7,087 bases of DNA from JBGSWL01 sp041752455 (GTDB taxonomy: Bacteria > Pseudomonadota > Alphaproteobacteria > Rhizobiales > Rhizobiaceae). The notes under the pieces were generated by a model. That model searched no databases. It was given only the letters and a program-made list of their open reading frames with translations, and was not told where the DNA came from. Every line of letters begins with the position of its first letter. Within the stretch, counting starts at the first letter, position 1. The DNA is taken from assembly GCA_041752455.1 (NCBI GenBank), contig JBGSWL010000080.1, forward strand, positions 1 to 7,087, read 5' to 3'. Shown here in pieces: positions 1-7,087 of this stretch. The position numbers were made by a program, and so were the translations under genes.

Positions 1-1851
1 GAGCCGCTGCTCAGCGGCCTGCTGCTGACGGATGTGCGGCCCGAGCGGATGACAGATGCCCGCAGGCGGGCCGTCGCGATGGCTGCGGAAACGCAAGGGC
101 TTGCCTGGACGCGCAGCGGCCTTGCGCATGCGGCAGGCGTGTCGCTGACCGTGATCGACGGGCTGAAAGATGCCGGTGTCTTTGCCGATGTCGTGCTGCC
201 GCCGCAGCCGGTCGTTGCAGCACCCGACACCAGTCGCGCCGGGCCTGCGCTTAGTGCCGACCAGACCGCAGCGGCGCAAAAACTGCGCCCGCTGGCGGTC
301 GGCGGCTACGGTGTGACGCTGCTGGAAGGCGTGACCGGATCCGGCAAGACGGAGACCTATTTCGAGGCGATTGCCGCGGCGCTGGATGCCGGGCGGCAGG
401 TGCTCGTGCTGATGCCGGAAATCGCGCTGACGCAGGATTTTCTCGACCGGTTTCACGCACGGTTCGGTGCCCCGCCGGCGGCCTGGCATTCGGACCTTGC
501 GCCGAAGATGCGCGAAAAGGTCTGGCGGCAGGTGGCCGACGGGTCGGTCCGGGTGGTTGCCGGCGCGCGGTCGTCGCTGTTCCTGCCATTCAAGGAACTC
601 GGCCTCATCGTTGTCGATGAAGAGCACGACGCCGCCTACAAGCAGGAAGACCGTGTCTTCTACAATGCGCGTGACATGGCAGTCGTGCGCGGCTGGATCG
701 GCGCCTTTCCGGTGCTGTTGGTCTCGGCGACGCCTTCGGTCGAGACGTTTTTCAACGCCAGCGAAGGCCGGTTCGGCCATGTGCAATTGCCGTCGCGGAT
801 CAACGCGGCGGCGATGCCGGTGATCAGGGCGATCGACCTGAAGCGCTCGCCGCCGCAGCGCGGCGGGTTTTTGTCGCCAGCACTTCTGGAGGCGATGGGC
901 GACACGCTGGCGCGCGGCGAACAATCGCTGCTGTTCCTCAACCGGCGCGGTTATGCGCCGCTGACGCTGTGCCGCGCCTGCGGCCACCGGTTCTCCTGCC
1001 CGAATTGTACGGCCTGGCTCGTCGAGCACCGGTTTCGCGGGCAGTTGCAATGCCACCATTGCGGCCACCACGAACCGGTGCCGCAATCCTGTCCGGAATG
1101 CGGGACGCTTGACCATCTGGTCGCCTGCGGGCCGGGGATCGAGCGGATCGCCGAGGAAACGCTGCAGCATTTTCCCGATGCGCGGGTGATTGTCCTGTCA
1201 TCGGACATCATGGGCGGCGTGAAACGGCTTCGGCTCGAGATGGAAGCCATCGCCAAGGGCGAAGCCGACATCGTCATCGGGACGCAGCTTGTCGCCAAGG
1301 GCCATAACTTTCCGAACATGACGCTGGTCGGGGTCGTTGACGCCGATCTCGGTCTTGCCAATGGCGATCCGCGCGCTGCCGAGCGCACCTTTCAACTGCT
1401 GGCGCAGGTGACTGGCCGGGCAGGGCGGACCGGCAAGGCCTCGACCGGCCTGATCCAGACGTTCCAGCCGGACCATCCGGTGCTGCGGGCCTGCGTGGCG
1501 GGCGATACCAAGGCCTTTTATGCGGCGCAGATCGCGGAACGGGAGCGCGGGCGGCTACCGCCGTTCGGGCGACTTGCGGCACTGATCATTTCGGCGGCAA
1601 CGCGCACGGAAGCGGAAATGCACGGGCGGGCGCTGCGCGCCGCTGCGCCTTTCTCGGCCGACATTTCGGTGCTCGGTCCCGCCGAAGCGCCGCTGGCACT
1701 GGTGCGCGGCCGCCATCGCTTCCGCCTTCTGGTGCATGGCGGGCCGGGCGCCAACATGCAGGCCTATCTGACCGCCATGATCTCCAATGCGCCGCGCCCG
1801 CGCGGTTCGGTGCGGGTTGCGGTGGATGTCGATCCGCAGAGTTTTCTCTGA
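1..1851 (+). CDS. priA: Primosomal replication-restart helicase PriA (5'-truncated by window edge)
   Basis: The reading frame is open from base 1, so the true start lies outside the window; 616 codons are visible. PriA proteins are usually about 730 residues, so roughly the first 115 residues, most of the N-terminal 3'-DNA-end-binding domain, are missing. PriA is a superfamily 2 3'-5' DNA helicase that recognises stalled forks and D-loops and starts primosome assembly so that DnaB can be reloaded. Visible motifs in order are Walker A GVTGSGKTE (328-354), the DEEH Walker B box (616-627), SATPS motif III (724-738), and a zinc-binding insert with eight cysteines in four pairs (970-1101; CRAC, CPNC, CHHC, CPEC). 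Motif V GTQLVAKGHNFP (1279-1314) and motif VI QVTGRAGRTGK (1405-1437) follow. The combination of helicase motifs with an internal eight-cysteine zinc insert is diagnostic for PriA. No frameshift or missing catalytic residue is seen. The gene ends with TGA, 50 bases before the next likely start. Confidence 0.97.
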   Translation, partial: EPLLSGLLLTDVRPERMTDARRRAVAMAAETQGLAWTRSGLAHAAGVSLTVIDGLKDAGVFADVVLPPQPVVAAPDTSRAGPALSADQTAAAQKLRPLAVGGYGVTLLEGVTGSGKTETYFEAIAAALDAGRQVLVLMPEIALTQDFLDRFHARFGAPPAAWHSDLAPKMREKVWRQVADGSVRVVAGARSSLFLPFKELGLIVVDEEHDAAYKQEDRVFYNARDMAVVRGWIGAFPVLLVSATPSVETFFNASEGRFGHVQLPSRINAAAMPVIRAIDLKRSPPQRGGFLSPALLEAMGDTLARGEQSLLFLNRRGYAPLTLCRACGHRFSCPNCTAWLVEHRFRGQLQCHHCGHHEPVPQSCPECGTLDHLVACGPGIERIAEETLQHFPDARVIVLSSDIMGGVKRLRLEMEAIAKGEADIVIGTQLVAKGHNFPNMTLVGVVDADLGLANGDPRAAERTFQLLAQVTGRAGRTGKASTGLIQTFQPDHPVLRACVAGDTKAFYAAQIAERERGRLPPFGRLAALIISAATRTEAEMHGRALRAAAPFSADISVLGPAEAPLALVRGRHRFRLLVHGGPGANMQAYLTAMISNAPRPRGSVRVAVDVDPQSFL

Positions 1852-1890
1852 CACACAGGCGTGGCATGAACCTGGCGGGACACACGATAC

Positions 1891-1896
1891 GGGAGA
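1891..1896 (+). promoter_or_regulatory. Shine-Dalgarno site that decides the start of the exported protein gene
   Basis: GGGAGA lies five bases before the ATG at 1902. The in-frame ATG at 1866 has no comparable site and would put twelve extra residues before an otherwise typical signal peptide. The site therefore supports the start at 1902. Confidence 0.65.
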
Positions 1897-1901
1897 CGAT
1901 C

Positions 1902-2369
1902 ATGATCAGAATTCTGCGCCAAGCCTTGTTGACGATGGCCGCCAGCACACTCCTCGCGCCAGCGGCCGTTGCCCAGGACGCCCCGGCGATCAATGACATC
2001 AGATGGTATCAGCTCGACAGCTATTGCACCTTCATGCGCGCCGATCACGAGTTCGTCTATGATGATCCGGAAACGTGGACCTTTGTGTTCTTCACCAATT
2101 TTCCGAACGAGGCGGGTGCGGAAATCTTCTCGACGGGCTTCATGCGCATCGATGGCGCGCTTCGCGAGTTCCGCTTTGTTTCACGCGAGACAAGCGGCGA
2201 GGGTGAGGCGATCACCATGGCAACATCGGATGAGCAGCCGATGACCGCGACCATCAATCTTTCTGCCGGCGCCAAAGGTGAAGAGGCAACCGGCTATACC
2301 GGCACGATCGACGTGACGCGGGGCGACAAGACTGCGTCAGTTGCCTTCAGCGGCAGTTGCGGCGTCTGA
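1902..2369 (+). CDS. Small exported protein of unknown function
   Basis: The predicted protein has 155 residues; I do not recognise a family. Residues 1-24 form a classical Sec signal peptide: positive charges at R3 and R6, a hydrophobic core (about 8-19), and an AVA motif ending at residue 24 that fits signal peptidase I. The mature part of about 131 residues would be in the periplasm or outside the cell. It has no further hydrophobic segment and no lipobox cysteine near the cleavage site. It contains two cysteines, C42 and C153, at opposite ends of the mature chain, which could form a disulfide closing the domain. Alternating polar and hydrophobic residues with many T, S and G suggest a beta-rich fold (inference). 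An alternative ATG at 1866 adds twelve residues but lacks a good ribosome site. The gene follows priA by 50 bases and could be read from the same transcript. A hairpin pair lies downstream. It is counted as real because of the signal peptide, ribosome site and GC-rich third positions. Confidence 0.78.
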   Translation: MIRILRQALLTMAASTLLAPAAVAQDAPAINDIRWYQLDSYCTFMRADHEFVYDDPETWTFVFFTNFPNEAGAEIFSTGFMRIDGALREFRFVSRETSGEGEAITMATSDEQPMTATINLSAGAKGEEATGYTGTIDVTRGDKTASVAFSGSCGV

Positions 2370-2381
2370 CGGAAGGCGACT

Positions 2382-2395
2382 TCGGGCGTACCCGA
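2382..2395 (+). repeat. Short inverted repeat (5-bp stem, 4-base loop)
   Basis: TCGGG, the loop CGTA, then CCCGA form a small perfect hairpin 12 bases after the stop of the exported-protein gene. It sits just before the larger hairpin at 2406-2435. On its own it is short enough to occur by chance in GC-rich DNA. Confidence 0.4.
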
Positions 2396-2405
2396 TCGGT
2401 CCGTG

Positions 2406-2435
2406 GCGCCTTGCCAACAGGCTGCGGCAAGGCGC
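2406..2435 (+). terminator. Perfect 10-bp stem hairpin, possible terminator or 3'-end processing structure
   Basis: GCGCCTTGCC and GGCAAGGCGC are exact reverse complements separated by a 10-base loop. The hairpin lies between the exported-protein gene and the transporter gene, where a transcript end is plausible. There is no T-tract after it on either strand, so it is not a canonical Rho-independent terminator. It could instead protect the 3' end of the upstream mRNA, pause RNA polymerase, or be a protein-binding dyad upstream of the transporter. The dyad is directly visible; its role is inference. Confidence 0.5.
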
Positions 2436-2469
2436 ATGACCGGCCCTTGATGAACGGGTGCACCGACCG

Positions 2470-3390
2470 ATGACCGCCAGCCAAGACAGAAAAGCCGCTG
2501 CGGTGCCGGATGCGGCTGTCGTCTCGGCCGTGCCGGTGGCGCTGCTCGCCTTCTTCCTGTTTTCCTGTCTCGACACATCGGCCAAGTGGCTGGTCACGGC
2601 GGGCCATGCGGTGCTGTTTGTCGTCTGGGTGCGCTTCACCATCCAGGCGCTGGTGCTGTTTGTCGCCTATCGCGGCTGGTCCAACGGACGGCTCTGGTCG
2701 ATGCGCAACCCACCGCTGCAGATCCTGCGCGGTCTGCTGTTGCCGGTCATGACCTATTTCAACTTTCTTGCCCTGCAGGAACTGCAGTTGGCGCAGACGA
2801 TCTCGGTGCTTCTGGCCTCGCCGATCGTCGTCGGCGTGCTGGCAGGGCCGCTGCTTGGCGAATGGGCCGGCCCACGGCGCTGGGCGGCGATCCTTGTCGG
2901 TTTTGTCGGCGTTCTGATGGTGGTGCGACCGGGCGGCGCCGAGTTCGGCTGGCCGGTCATTTTCATCCTGATCTCGATGATGAGCTATTCGGTCTATCTG
3001 GTGCTGACACGCAAGCTCGCCTCGGTGGAAACGCCGGAAAGCCTGATCTTCTATTCGTGCTTCTTTGCGGTTTTCGTCTATGCGCCGTTCGCGCTGCCGC
3101 AAGCCGCGCTGCCGAACGGTCCGACGGACGCCTTCGCATTCCTCTTGGCAGGTGTGGCGGGCATGGTCGGGCACATGGCGCTGATCCGGGCCAGCGCGAT
3201 CGCCGGTGCGTCGCGCGTGACACCGTTCATGTATTCGCAGATCCTCTGGATGACGCTGTTCGGGTTCGTGCTGTTCGGCGATGTGCCCGATGGCTGGACG
3301 ATTGCCGGCGGCCTCGTCATCTGCTCGGCGGGGCTCTATCTGATGAACCGCGAACGCCAGATTATGCGCGAACAAAGGAAAACGGCATGA
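2470..3390 (+). CDS. EamA/DMT-family transporter (ten transmembrane helices)
   Basis: The predicted protein has 306 residues and is an inner-membrane permease of the drug/metabolite transporter superfamily. Ten hydrophobic segments fall into two EamA repeats, about residues 22-153 and 163-293. Family-typical stretches are visible: FSCLDTSAKWL in the first helix, VVWVRF in the second, a PxG-type end of the first repeat (VRPGG), and LFGDVPDGW with the final GLYLMNRER in the second repeat. The basic C-terminal tail fits a cytoplasmic end. Family members export or import amino acids, nucleotides, vitamins or other small metabolites, and the substrate cannot be told from sequence alone. ATG 2470 is preferred. 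An in-frame GTG at 2458 would add four residues; neither start has a strong ribosome site (a weak GAACGGG lies 11 bases before the ATG). The stop overlaps the start of the next gene as ATGA, so the two are probably translated in a coupled manner. Confidence 0.92.
   Translation: MTASQDRKAAAVPDAAVVSAVPVALLAFFLFSCLDTSAKWLVTAGHAVLFVVWVRFTIQALVLFVAYRGWSNGRLWSMRNPPLQILRGLLLPVMTYFNFLALQELQLAQTISVLLASPIVVGVLAGPLLGEWAGPRRWAAILVGFVGVLMVVRPGGAEFGWPVIFILISMMSYSVYLVLTRKLASVETPESLIFYSCFFAVFVYAPFALPQAALPNGPTDAFAFLLAGVAGMVGHMALIRASAIAGASRVTPFMYSQILWMTLFGFVLFGDVPDGWTIAGGLVICSAGLYLMNRERQIMREQRKTA
3374..3379 (+). promoter_or_regulatory. Shine-Dalgarno site for the small membrane protein gene
   Basis: AAAGGA lies inside the last codons of the transporter gene, seven bases before the ATG at 3387. 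It fixes the start of the downstream gene. The same frame is open far upstream through the transporter gene, so reading frame alone would not place this start. Confidence 0.7.
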
Positions 3391-3779
3391 TTTCCATCAT
3401 CCCCCCGCAATCGATTGGCGAATGGCTCGCCTGGTCGTCTGCGCTGATCACCATAGGTTTCGGCCTGATCTGCCTTTTGGCACCCCAGCTGACGTTCCGG
3501 ATCCTGCGGCTGACAACCATCGATGGTGTGCCGGAGGCCGTCTCGGAAAGCCGCGCGACTATGGCCGGTTTCTATCTGGCGACCGGCATTGCCGCGATCC
3601 TTCTCAACCAGCCTTTTGTCTGGATGGTGCTTGGAGCGGGATGGGCTTTCACCGCCTTCGGCCGGCTCGTCTCGATGGCTCTCGACCGCGGGATGACGTC
3701 ATTCAACCTTGTCTCGGTGTTGATGGAGGCGGCGCTTGCGGTGGCGCCGCTGCTTTTCGTTTTTGGCTATGTCCGCTGA
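3387..3779 (+). CDS. Small four-helix membrane protein, DUF4345-like
   Basis: The predicted protein has 130 residues. Four hydrophobic segments are visible at about residues 14-34, 58-74, 76-94 and 107-127. The pattern ESRATMAGFYLATG (54-67), then GRLVSMALDRG (92-102), then a glutamate in the last helix (E114) resembles DUF4345. That assignment is from memory of the family pattern and needs a profile search. No biochemical function is known to me for this family. The start is the ATG overlapping the stop of the transporter gene (ATGA), supported by AAAGGA seven bases upstream. This tight coupling suggests that the two membrane proteins are made together, possibly as functional partners, although overlap alone does not prove it. 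The gene ends 197 bases before atpH. It is unlikely to be an ATP synthase accessory protein such as AtpI, because the ESRA...GR pattern differs and AtpI normally accompanies the F0 genes. Confidence 0.78.
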   Translation: MISIIPPQSIGEWLAWSSALITIGFGLICLLAPQLTFRILRLTTIDGVPEAVSESRATMAGFYLATGIAAILLNQPFVWMVLGAGWAFTAFGRLVSMALDRGMTSFNLVSVLMEAALAVAPLLFVFGYVR

Positions 3780-3814
3780 TCATGCTGCTATGCGAAAAAG
3801 GGTCATCGCATCGC

Positions 3815-3843
3815 CTTGCGAGGGCAGAAACCCTATGCTAGAC
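3815..3843 (+). promoter_or_regulatory. Candidate housekeeping sigma promoter of the atp operon
   Basis: CTTGCG (3815-3820), a 17-base spacer and CTAGAC (3838-3843) match the alphaproteobacterial pattern CTTGAC-N17-CTATAT at four of six bases in each box, with ideal spacing. Transcription would begin near 3850 and give a leader of about 125 bases before atpH. Other TTGCG-containing pairings in the gap gave poorer -10 matches or spacing. The call is tentative because two four-of-six matches can arise by chance. Confidence 0.35.
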
Positions 3844-3886
3844 GGCCCCTAACTTGCGCGACGGACCGGGACCGAAAGGCTCTGGC

Positions 3887-3896
3887 TTTGCGCAAA
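3887..3896 (+). promoter_or_regulatory. Perfect palindrome TTTGCGCAAA upstream of atpH
   Basis: This exact 10-base dyad lies about 45 bases downstream of the candidate -10 box and 80 bases before atpH. It could be a binding site for a dimeric regulator or simply chance. I do not recognise it as the known site of a specific factor. Confidence 0.3.
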
Positions 3897-3920
3897 CACT
3901 GTGTCATTTCAATGGGTTGG

Positions 3921-3940
3921 AAAGGCCGTATCGGCCCTTT
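3921..3940 (+). repeat. Hairpin in the atpH leader
   Basis: GGCCG, the loop TAT and CGGCC form a 5-bp GC stem. It can be extended by AAA/TTT pairs past one bulged C. It ends 36 bases before the GTG start of atpH, so it lies in the 5' untranslated region if the upstream promoter is used. No T-tract follows, so it is a poor terminator for the preceding membrane-protein gene. A role in mRNA stability or translation is possible but unproven. Confidence 0.4.
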
Positions 3941-3976
3941 ACCGGTTCATTGCCAACGCAAGAGTTGTGATAATCG

Positions 3977-4533
3977 GTGGCCAACACGTCGCTCACGTCC
4001 ACAGTTGCCGTGCGGTATGCGCAATCGTTGCATGACCTTGCGTCGGAATCCGGTGCGGTGGCCAAAGTCGAGGCTGCCCTTGCCGGCTTCGAGGCGATGA
4101 TTGCCGAAAGCGCCGATCTGAAGCGGTTGATCGTCAGCCCGGTGTTTTCCGCCGATGAACAGGCGACTGCCCTTGCCGCCATTCTTGACAAAGCCGGCTT
4201 CGAACCGCTGGCCGCGAACTTCCTGAAAGTGGTTGCGCGCAACCGGCGCCTGTTTGCGGTTCCGGCGATGATCGGCGCGTTTCGCGCGATTGCAGCCGAA
4301 GCGCGCGGCGAAGTTACCGCCGAGGTGACCTCTGCGACTGCACTGACCGCCGCACAGGAAAAAGAACTCGCCGCGACGCTGAAGGGCGCTGCCGGCAAGG
4401 ATGTTACGCTCAACGTCACGATCGACCCGTCGATCCTTGGCGGCCTCATCGTCAAGATGGGGTCGCGCCAGATCGATACGTCGCTCAAGACAAAACTGAA
4501 TTCGCTCAAGCTTGCACTGAAAGAGGTCGGCTG

Positions 4534-4534
<1 letters not shown>
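3977..4534 (+). CDS. atpH: ATP synthase F1 subunit delta
   Basis: The predicted protein has 185 residues, the usual length for this family. The delta subunit (OSCP equivalent) sits on top of the F1 head and connects it to the peripheral stalk, holding the alpha/beta ring still while gamma turns. The N-terminal helical domain begins with a VAVRYAQSLHDLA stretch typical of AtpH (residues 10-22) and contains LKRLIVSPVFSADEQ (48-62). The most conserved part is near the C-terminus: TIDPSILGGLIVKMGSRQID (148-167), followed by TSLKTKLNSL. The start is GTG at 3977, as is common for rhizobial atpH. No ATG fits the conserved N-terminus, and the ribosome site is weak (AGAG twelve bases upstream). As first gene of the F1 operon it follows a 197-base gap with a candidate promoter. 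Its TGA stop overlaps the atpA ATG by one base (TGATG). Confidence 0.97.
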
Positions 4535-6063
<1,529 letters not shown>

Positions 6064-6087
6064 AGCTTCCGGCGCACTGGAACCGAC

Positions 6088-6092
6088 AAGGG
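6088..6092 (+). promoter_or_regulatory. Shine-Dalgarno site for atpG
   Basis: AAGGG lies eight bases before the ATG of atpG, in the 37-base gap after atpA. I see no promoter or terminator in that gap, which fits read-through from atpA. Confidence 0.6.
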
Positions 6093-6100
6093 TCTGATCC

Positions 6101-6970
6101 ATGCCTTCATTGAAGGACCTTCGAAATCGCATCGCCTCCGTGAAGGCGACGCGCAAGATCACGAAGGCCATGCAGATGGTGGCCGCAGCGAAACTGCGCC
6201 GTGCGCAGGAAGCGGCGGAAGCCGCTCGCCCGTATTCCGAGCGGATGGCGACGGTTCTTGCCAACCTGACCGCGTCGATCGATGCGAATGATGCGCCGCG
6301 CCTGATGGCAGGAACCGGCAAGGACGACACCTATCTGCTGGTTTGCGCGACAGCCGAACGCGGCCTTTGCGGCGCATTCAACTCGTCGATTGCCCGGCTT
6401 GTGCGCGATGATGTCCGCCGCCTCCAGAACGACGGCAAGACGGTCAAGATCATCTGCGTCGGCAAGAAGGGCTATGACATCCTGCGCCGCGAGTTCTCGG
6501 CGCTGATAATCGAGCGGATCGACCTGCGCGAGGTCAAGCAGGTCGGTTACACGAACGCCGACGCCATCGGCAAAAAGATCATCTCGCTGTTCGAAGCCGG
6601 CGAATATGACGTTTGCCGCGTGTACTACTCCGAGTTCAAGTCGGTGATCAGCCAAATCCCGACGGCACTTCAGGTGATCCCGGCCGGTGTGCCGAACACG
6701 GAAACCGGTGCAGGCTCTCTTTATGAATATGAGCCGGATGCGGAATCGATCCTCAGCGATCTGATCCCGCGCAACATCTCGGTTCAGGTGTTCCGCGCGC
6801 TGCTTGAAAACGCGGCGTCCGAGCAAGGTGCGCGCATGAGCGCCATGGACAACGCAACGCGCAATGCCGGTGACATGATCAACAAGCTGACGCTGAAGTA
6901 CAACCGCCAGCGTCAGGCGCAGATCACCAAGGAACTGATCGAAATTATTTCGGGCGCCGAAGCGCTCTAA
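6101..6970 (+). CDS. atpG: ATP synthase F1 subunit gamma
   Basis: The predicted protein has 289 residues, normal for a bacterial gamma subunit. Gamma is the central shaft that turns inside the alpha/beta ring and couples proton flow through F0 to ATP synthesis. The N-terminal helix is highly typical: LKDLRNRIASVKATRKITKA (4-23), then MQMVAAAKLRRAQ (24-36). The middle Rossmann-like domain contains ERGLCGAFNSS (86-96) and VGKKGYD (120-126). The C-terminal helix holds ASEQGARMSAMDNATRNA (239-256). The gamma signature ITKELIEIISGAEA (275-288) has the conserved T, E, acidic residue and GA. N- and C-terminal helices together make the antiparallel coiled coil of the shaft. The gene lies between atpA and atpD with short gaps and no visible internal regulatory signal. 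Confidence 0.99.
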   Translation: MPSLKDLRNRIASVKATRKITKAMQMVAAAKLRRAQEAAEAARPYSERMATVLANLTASIDANDAPRLMAGTGKDDTYLLVCATAERGLCGAFNSSIARLVRDDVRRLQNDGKTVKIICVGKKGYDILRREFSALIIERIDLREVKQVGYTNADAIGKKIISLFEAGEYDVCRVYYSEFKSVISQIPTALQVIPAGVPNTETGAGSLYEYEPDAESILSDLIPRNISVQVFRALLENAASEQGARMSAMDNATRNAGDMINKLTLKYNRQRQAQITKELIEIISGAEAL

Positions 6971-6978
6971 GGGTCCCC

Positions 6979-6983
6979 AGGAG
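6979..6983 (+). promoter_or_regulatory. Strong Shine-Dalgarno site for atpD
   Basis: AGGAG sits seven bases before the ATG of atpD, the best ribosome site in the window. It supports translation from the ATG at 6991, and thus the presence of the N-terminal extension in the protein. A GTG codon directly before the ATG is in frame but lies too close to the site to be preferred. Confidence 0.75.
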
Positions 6984-6990
6984 AACAGTG

Positions 6991-7087
6991 ATGGCCAAAG
7001 CTCCAACCAACAAGACGCCGGCAGCGGCGTCGAAGGCCGCAAAGCCCGCGGCCAAGCCCGCCAAGGCGGCAGCAAAGCCGGCAGTCA
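6991..7087 (+). CDS. atpD: ATP synthase F1 subunit beta (3'-truncated by window edge)
   Basis: Only the first 32 codons are visible. They encode MAKAPTNKT followed by an Ala/Lys/Pro-rich stretch with repeated AKPA units. None of the conserved beta domain, including its P-loop, is inside the window. Identity rests on position (directly after atpG, 20-base gap, strong ribosome site) and on the extension, which resembles the low-complexity leader known on rhizobial AtpD proteins; most other bacterial beta subunits begin almost directly with the barrel domain. Beta carries the catalytic sites that make ATP. The extension is strongly basic and probably disordered. It could be mistaken for a histone-H1-like protein if seen alone, but the operon position argues against that. 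atpC (epsilon) is expected next, outside the window. Confidence 0.93.
   Translation, partial: MAKAPTNKTPAAASKAAKPAAKPAKAAAKPAV

Noticed and set aside
2347..3375. A 342-codon open frame on the - strand opposite the transporter gene
   Set aside because: Its translation is rich in H, R, Q and D with no domain, as expected for the reverse complement of a hydrophobic GC-rich gene.
2586..3779. A 397-codon + strand frame that would fuse a long N-terminal part to the small membrane protein
   Set aside because: The part before 3387 overlaps the well-supported transporter gene in another frame and has no recognisable fold. ATG 3387 has a good ribosome site and gives a complete four-helix protein.
3912..4100. 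A possible leader reading frame beginning at ATG 3912 and running into atpH out of frame
   Set aside because: It has no clear ribosome site, its residues look like a shadow frame of atpH, and its overlap with atpH is far longer than a coupling leader peptide would need.
6107..7075. A 322-codon - strand frame opposite atpG
   Set aside because: It is antisense to a complete gamma subunit gene and has no domain features of its own.
6991..7087. A histone-H1-like or AlgP-like basic protein
   Set aside because: The Lys/Ala/Pro repeats resemble such proteins, but the position directly after atpG and the known AtpD extension in rhizobia explain it better.

Overview
The window is ordinary chromosomal DNA from an alphaproteobacterium, most likely in the Rhizobiales (Rhizobiaceae-like). 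The evidence is the high G+C content with strong third-position GC bias, F1 ATP synthase genes in the order atpH-atpA-atpG-atpD with no F0 genes in front, an atpH that starts with GTG, and a beta subunit that begins with an Ala/Lys/Pro-rich extension of the kind known from rhizobial AtpD proteins. All genes lie on the + strand. The genus cannot be fixed from this sequence alone.

Layout: (1) 1-1851 is the 3' part of priA, the replication-restart helicase, cut by the left window edge. (2) 1902-2369 is a small exported protein of unknown function with a clear signal peptide and two cysteines in the mature part. (3) 2370-2469 is a gap holding two hairpins, one with a perfect 10-bp stem. (4) 2470-3390 is a ten-helix EamA/DMT-type transporter. 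Its stop codon overlaps (ATGA) the start of a small four-helix membrane protein resembling DUF4345 (3387-3779), so these two form a coupled pair. (5) 3780-3976 is the upstream region of the ATP synthase operon, with a candidate promoter, a perfect palindrome and a leader hairpin. (6) 3977-7087 holds atpH (delta), atpA (alpha), atpG (gamma) and the first 32 codons of atpD (beta), cut by the right edge. atpH and atpA overlap by one base (TGATG), the other gaps are 37 and 20 bases, and this is a single operon.

The four atp genes encode the soluble F1 part of ATP synthase: the alpha/beta catalytic ring, the gamma rotor shaft and the delta subunit that ties F1 to the peripheral stalk. The genes between priA and atpH have no visible functional link to either neighbour. 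I found no mobile element, CRISPR array, RNA gene, phage gene or defence system, and no convincing new system. The points most worth a second look are the unknown secreted protein, the dyad symmetries in the two intergenic gaps, and the low-complexity N-terminus of AtpD.
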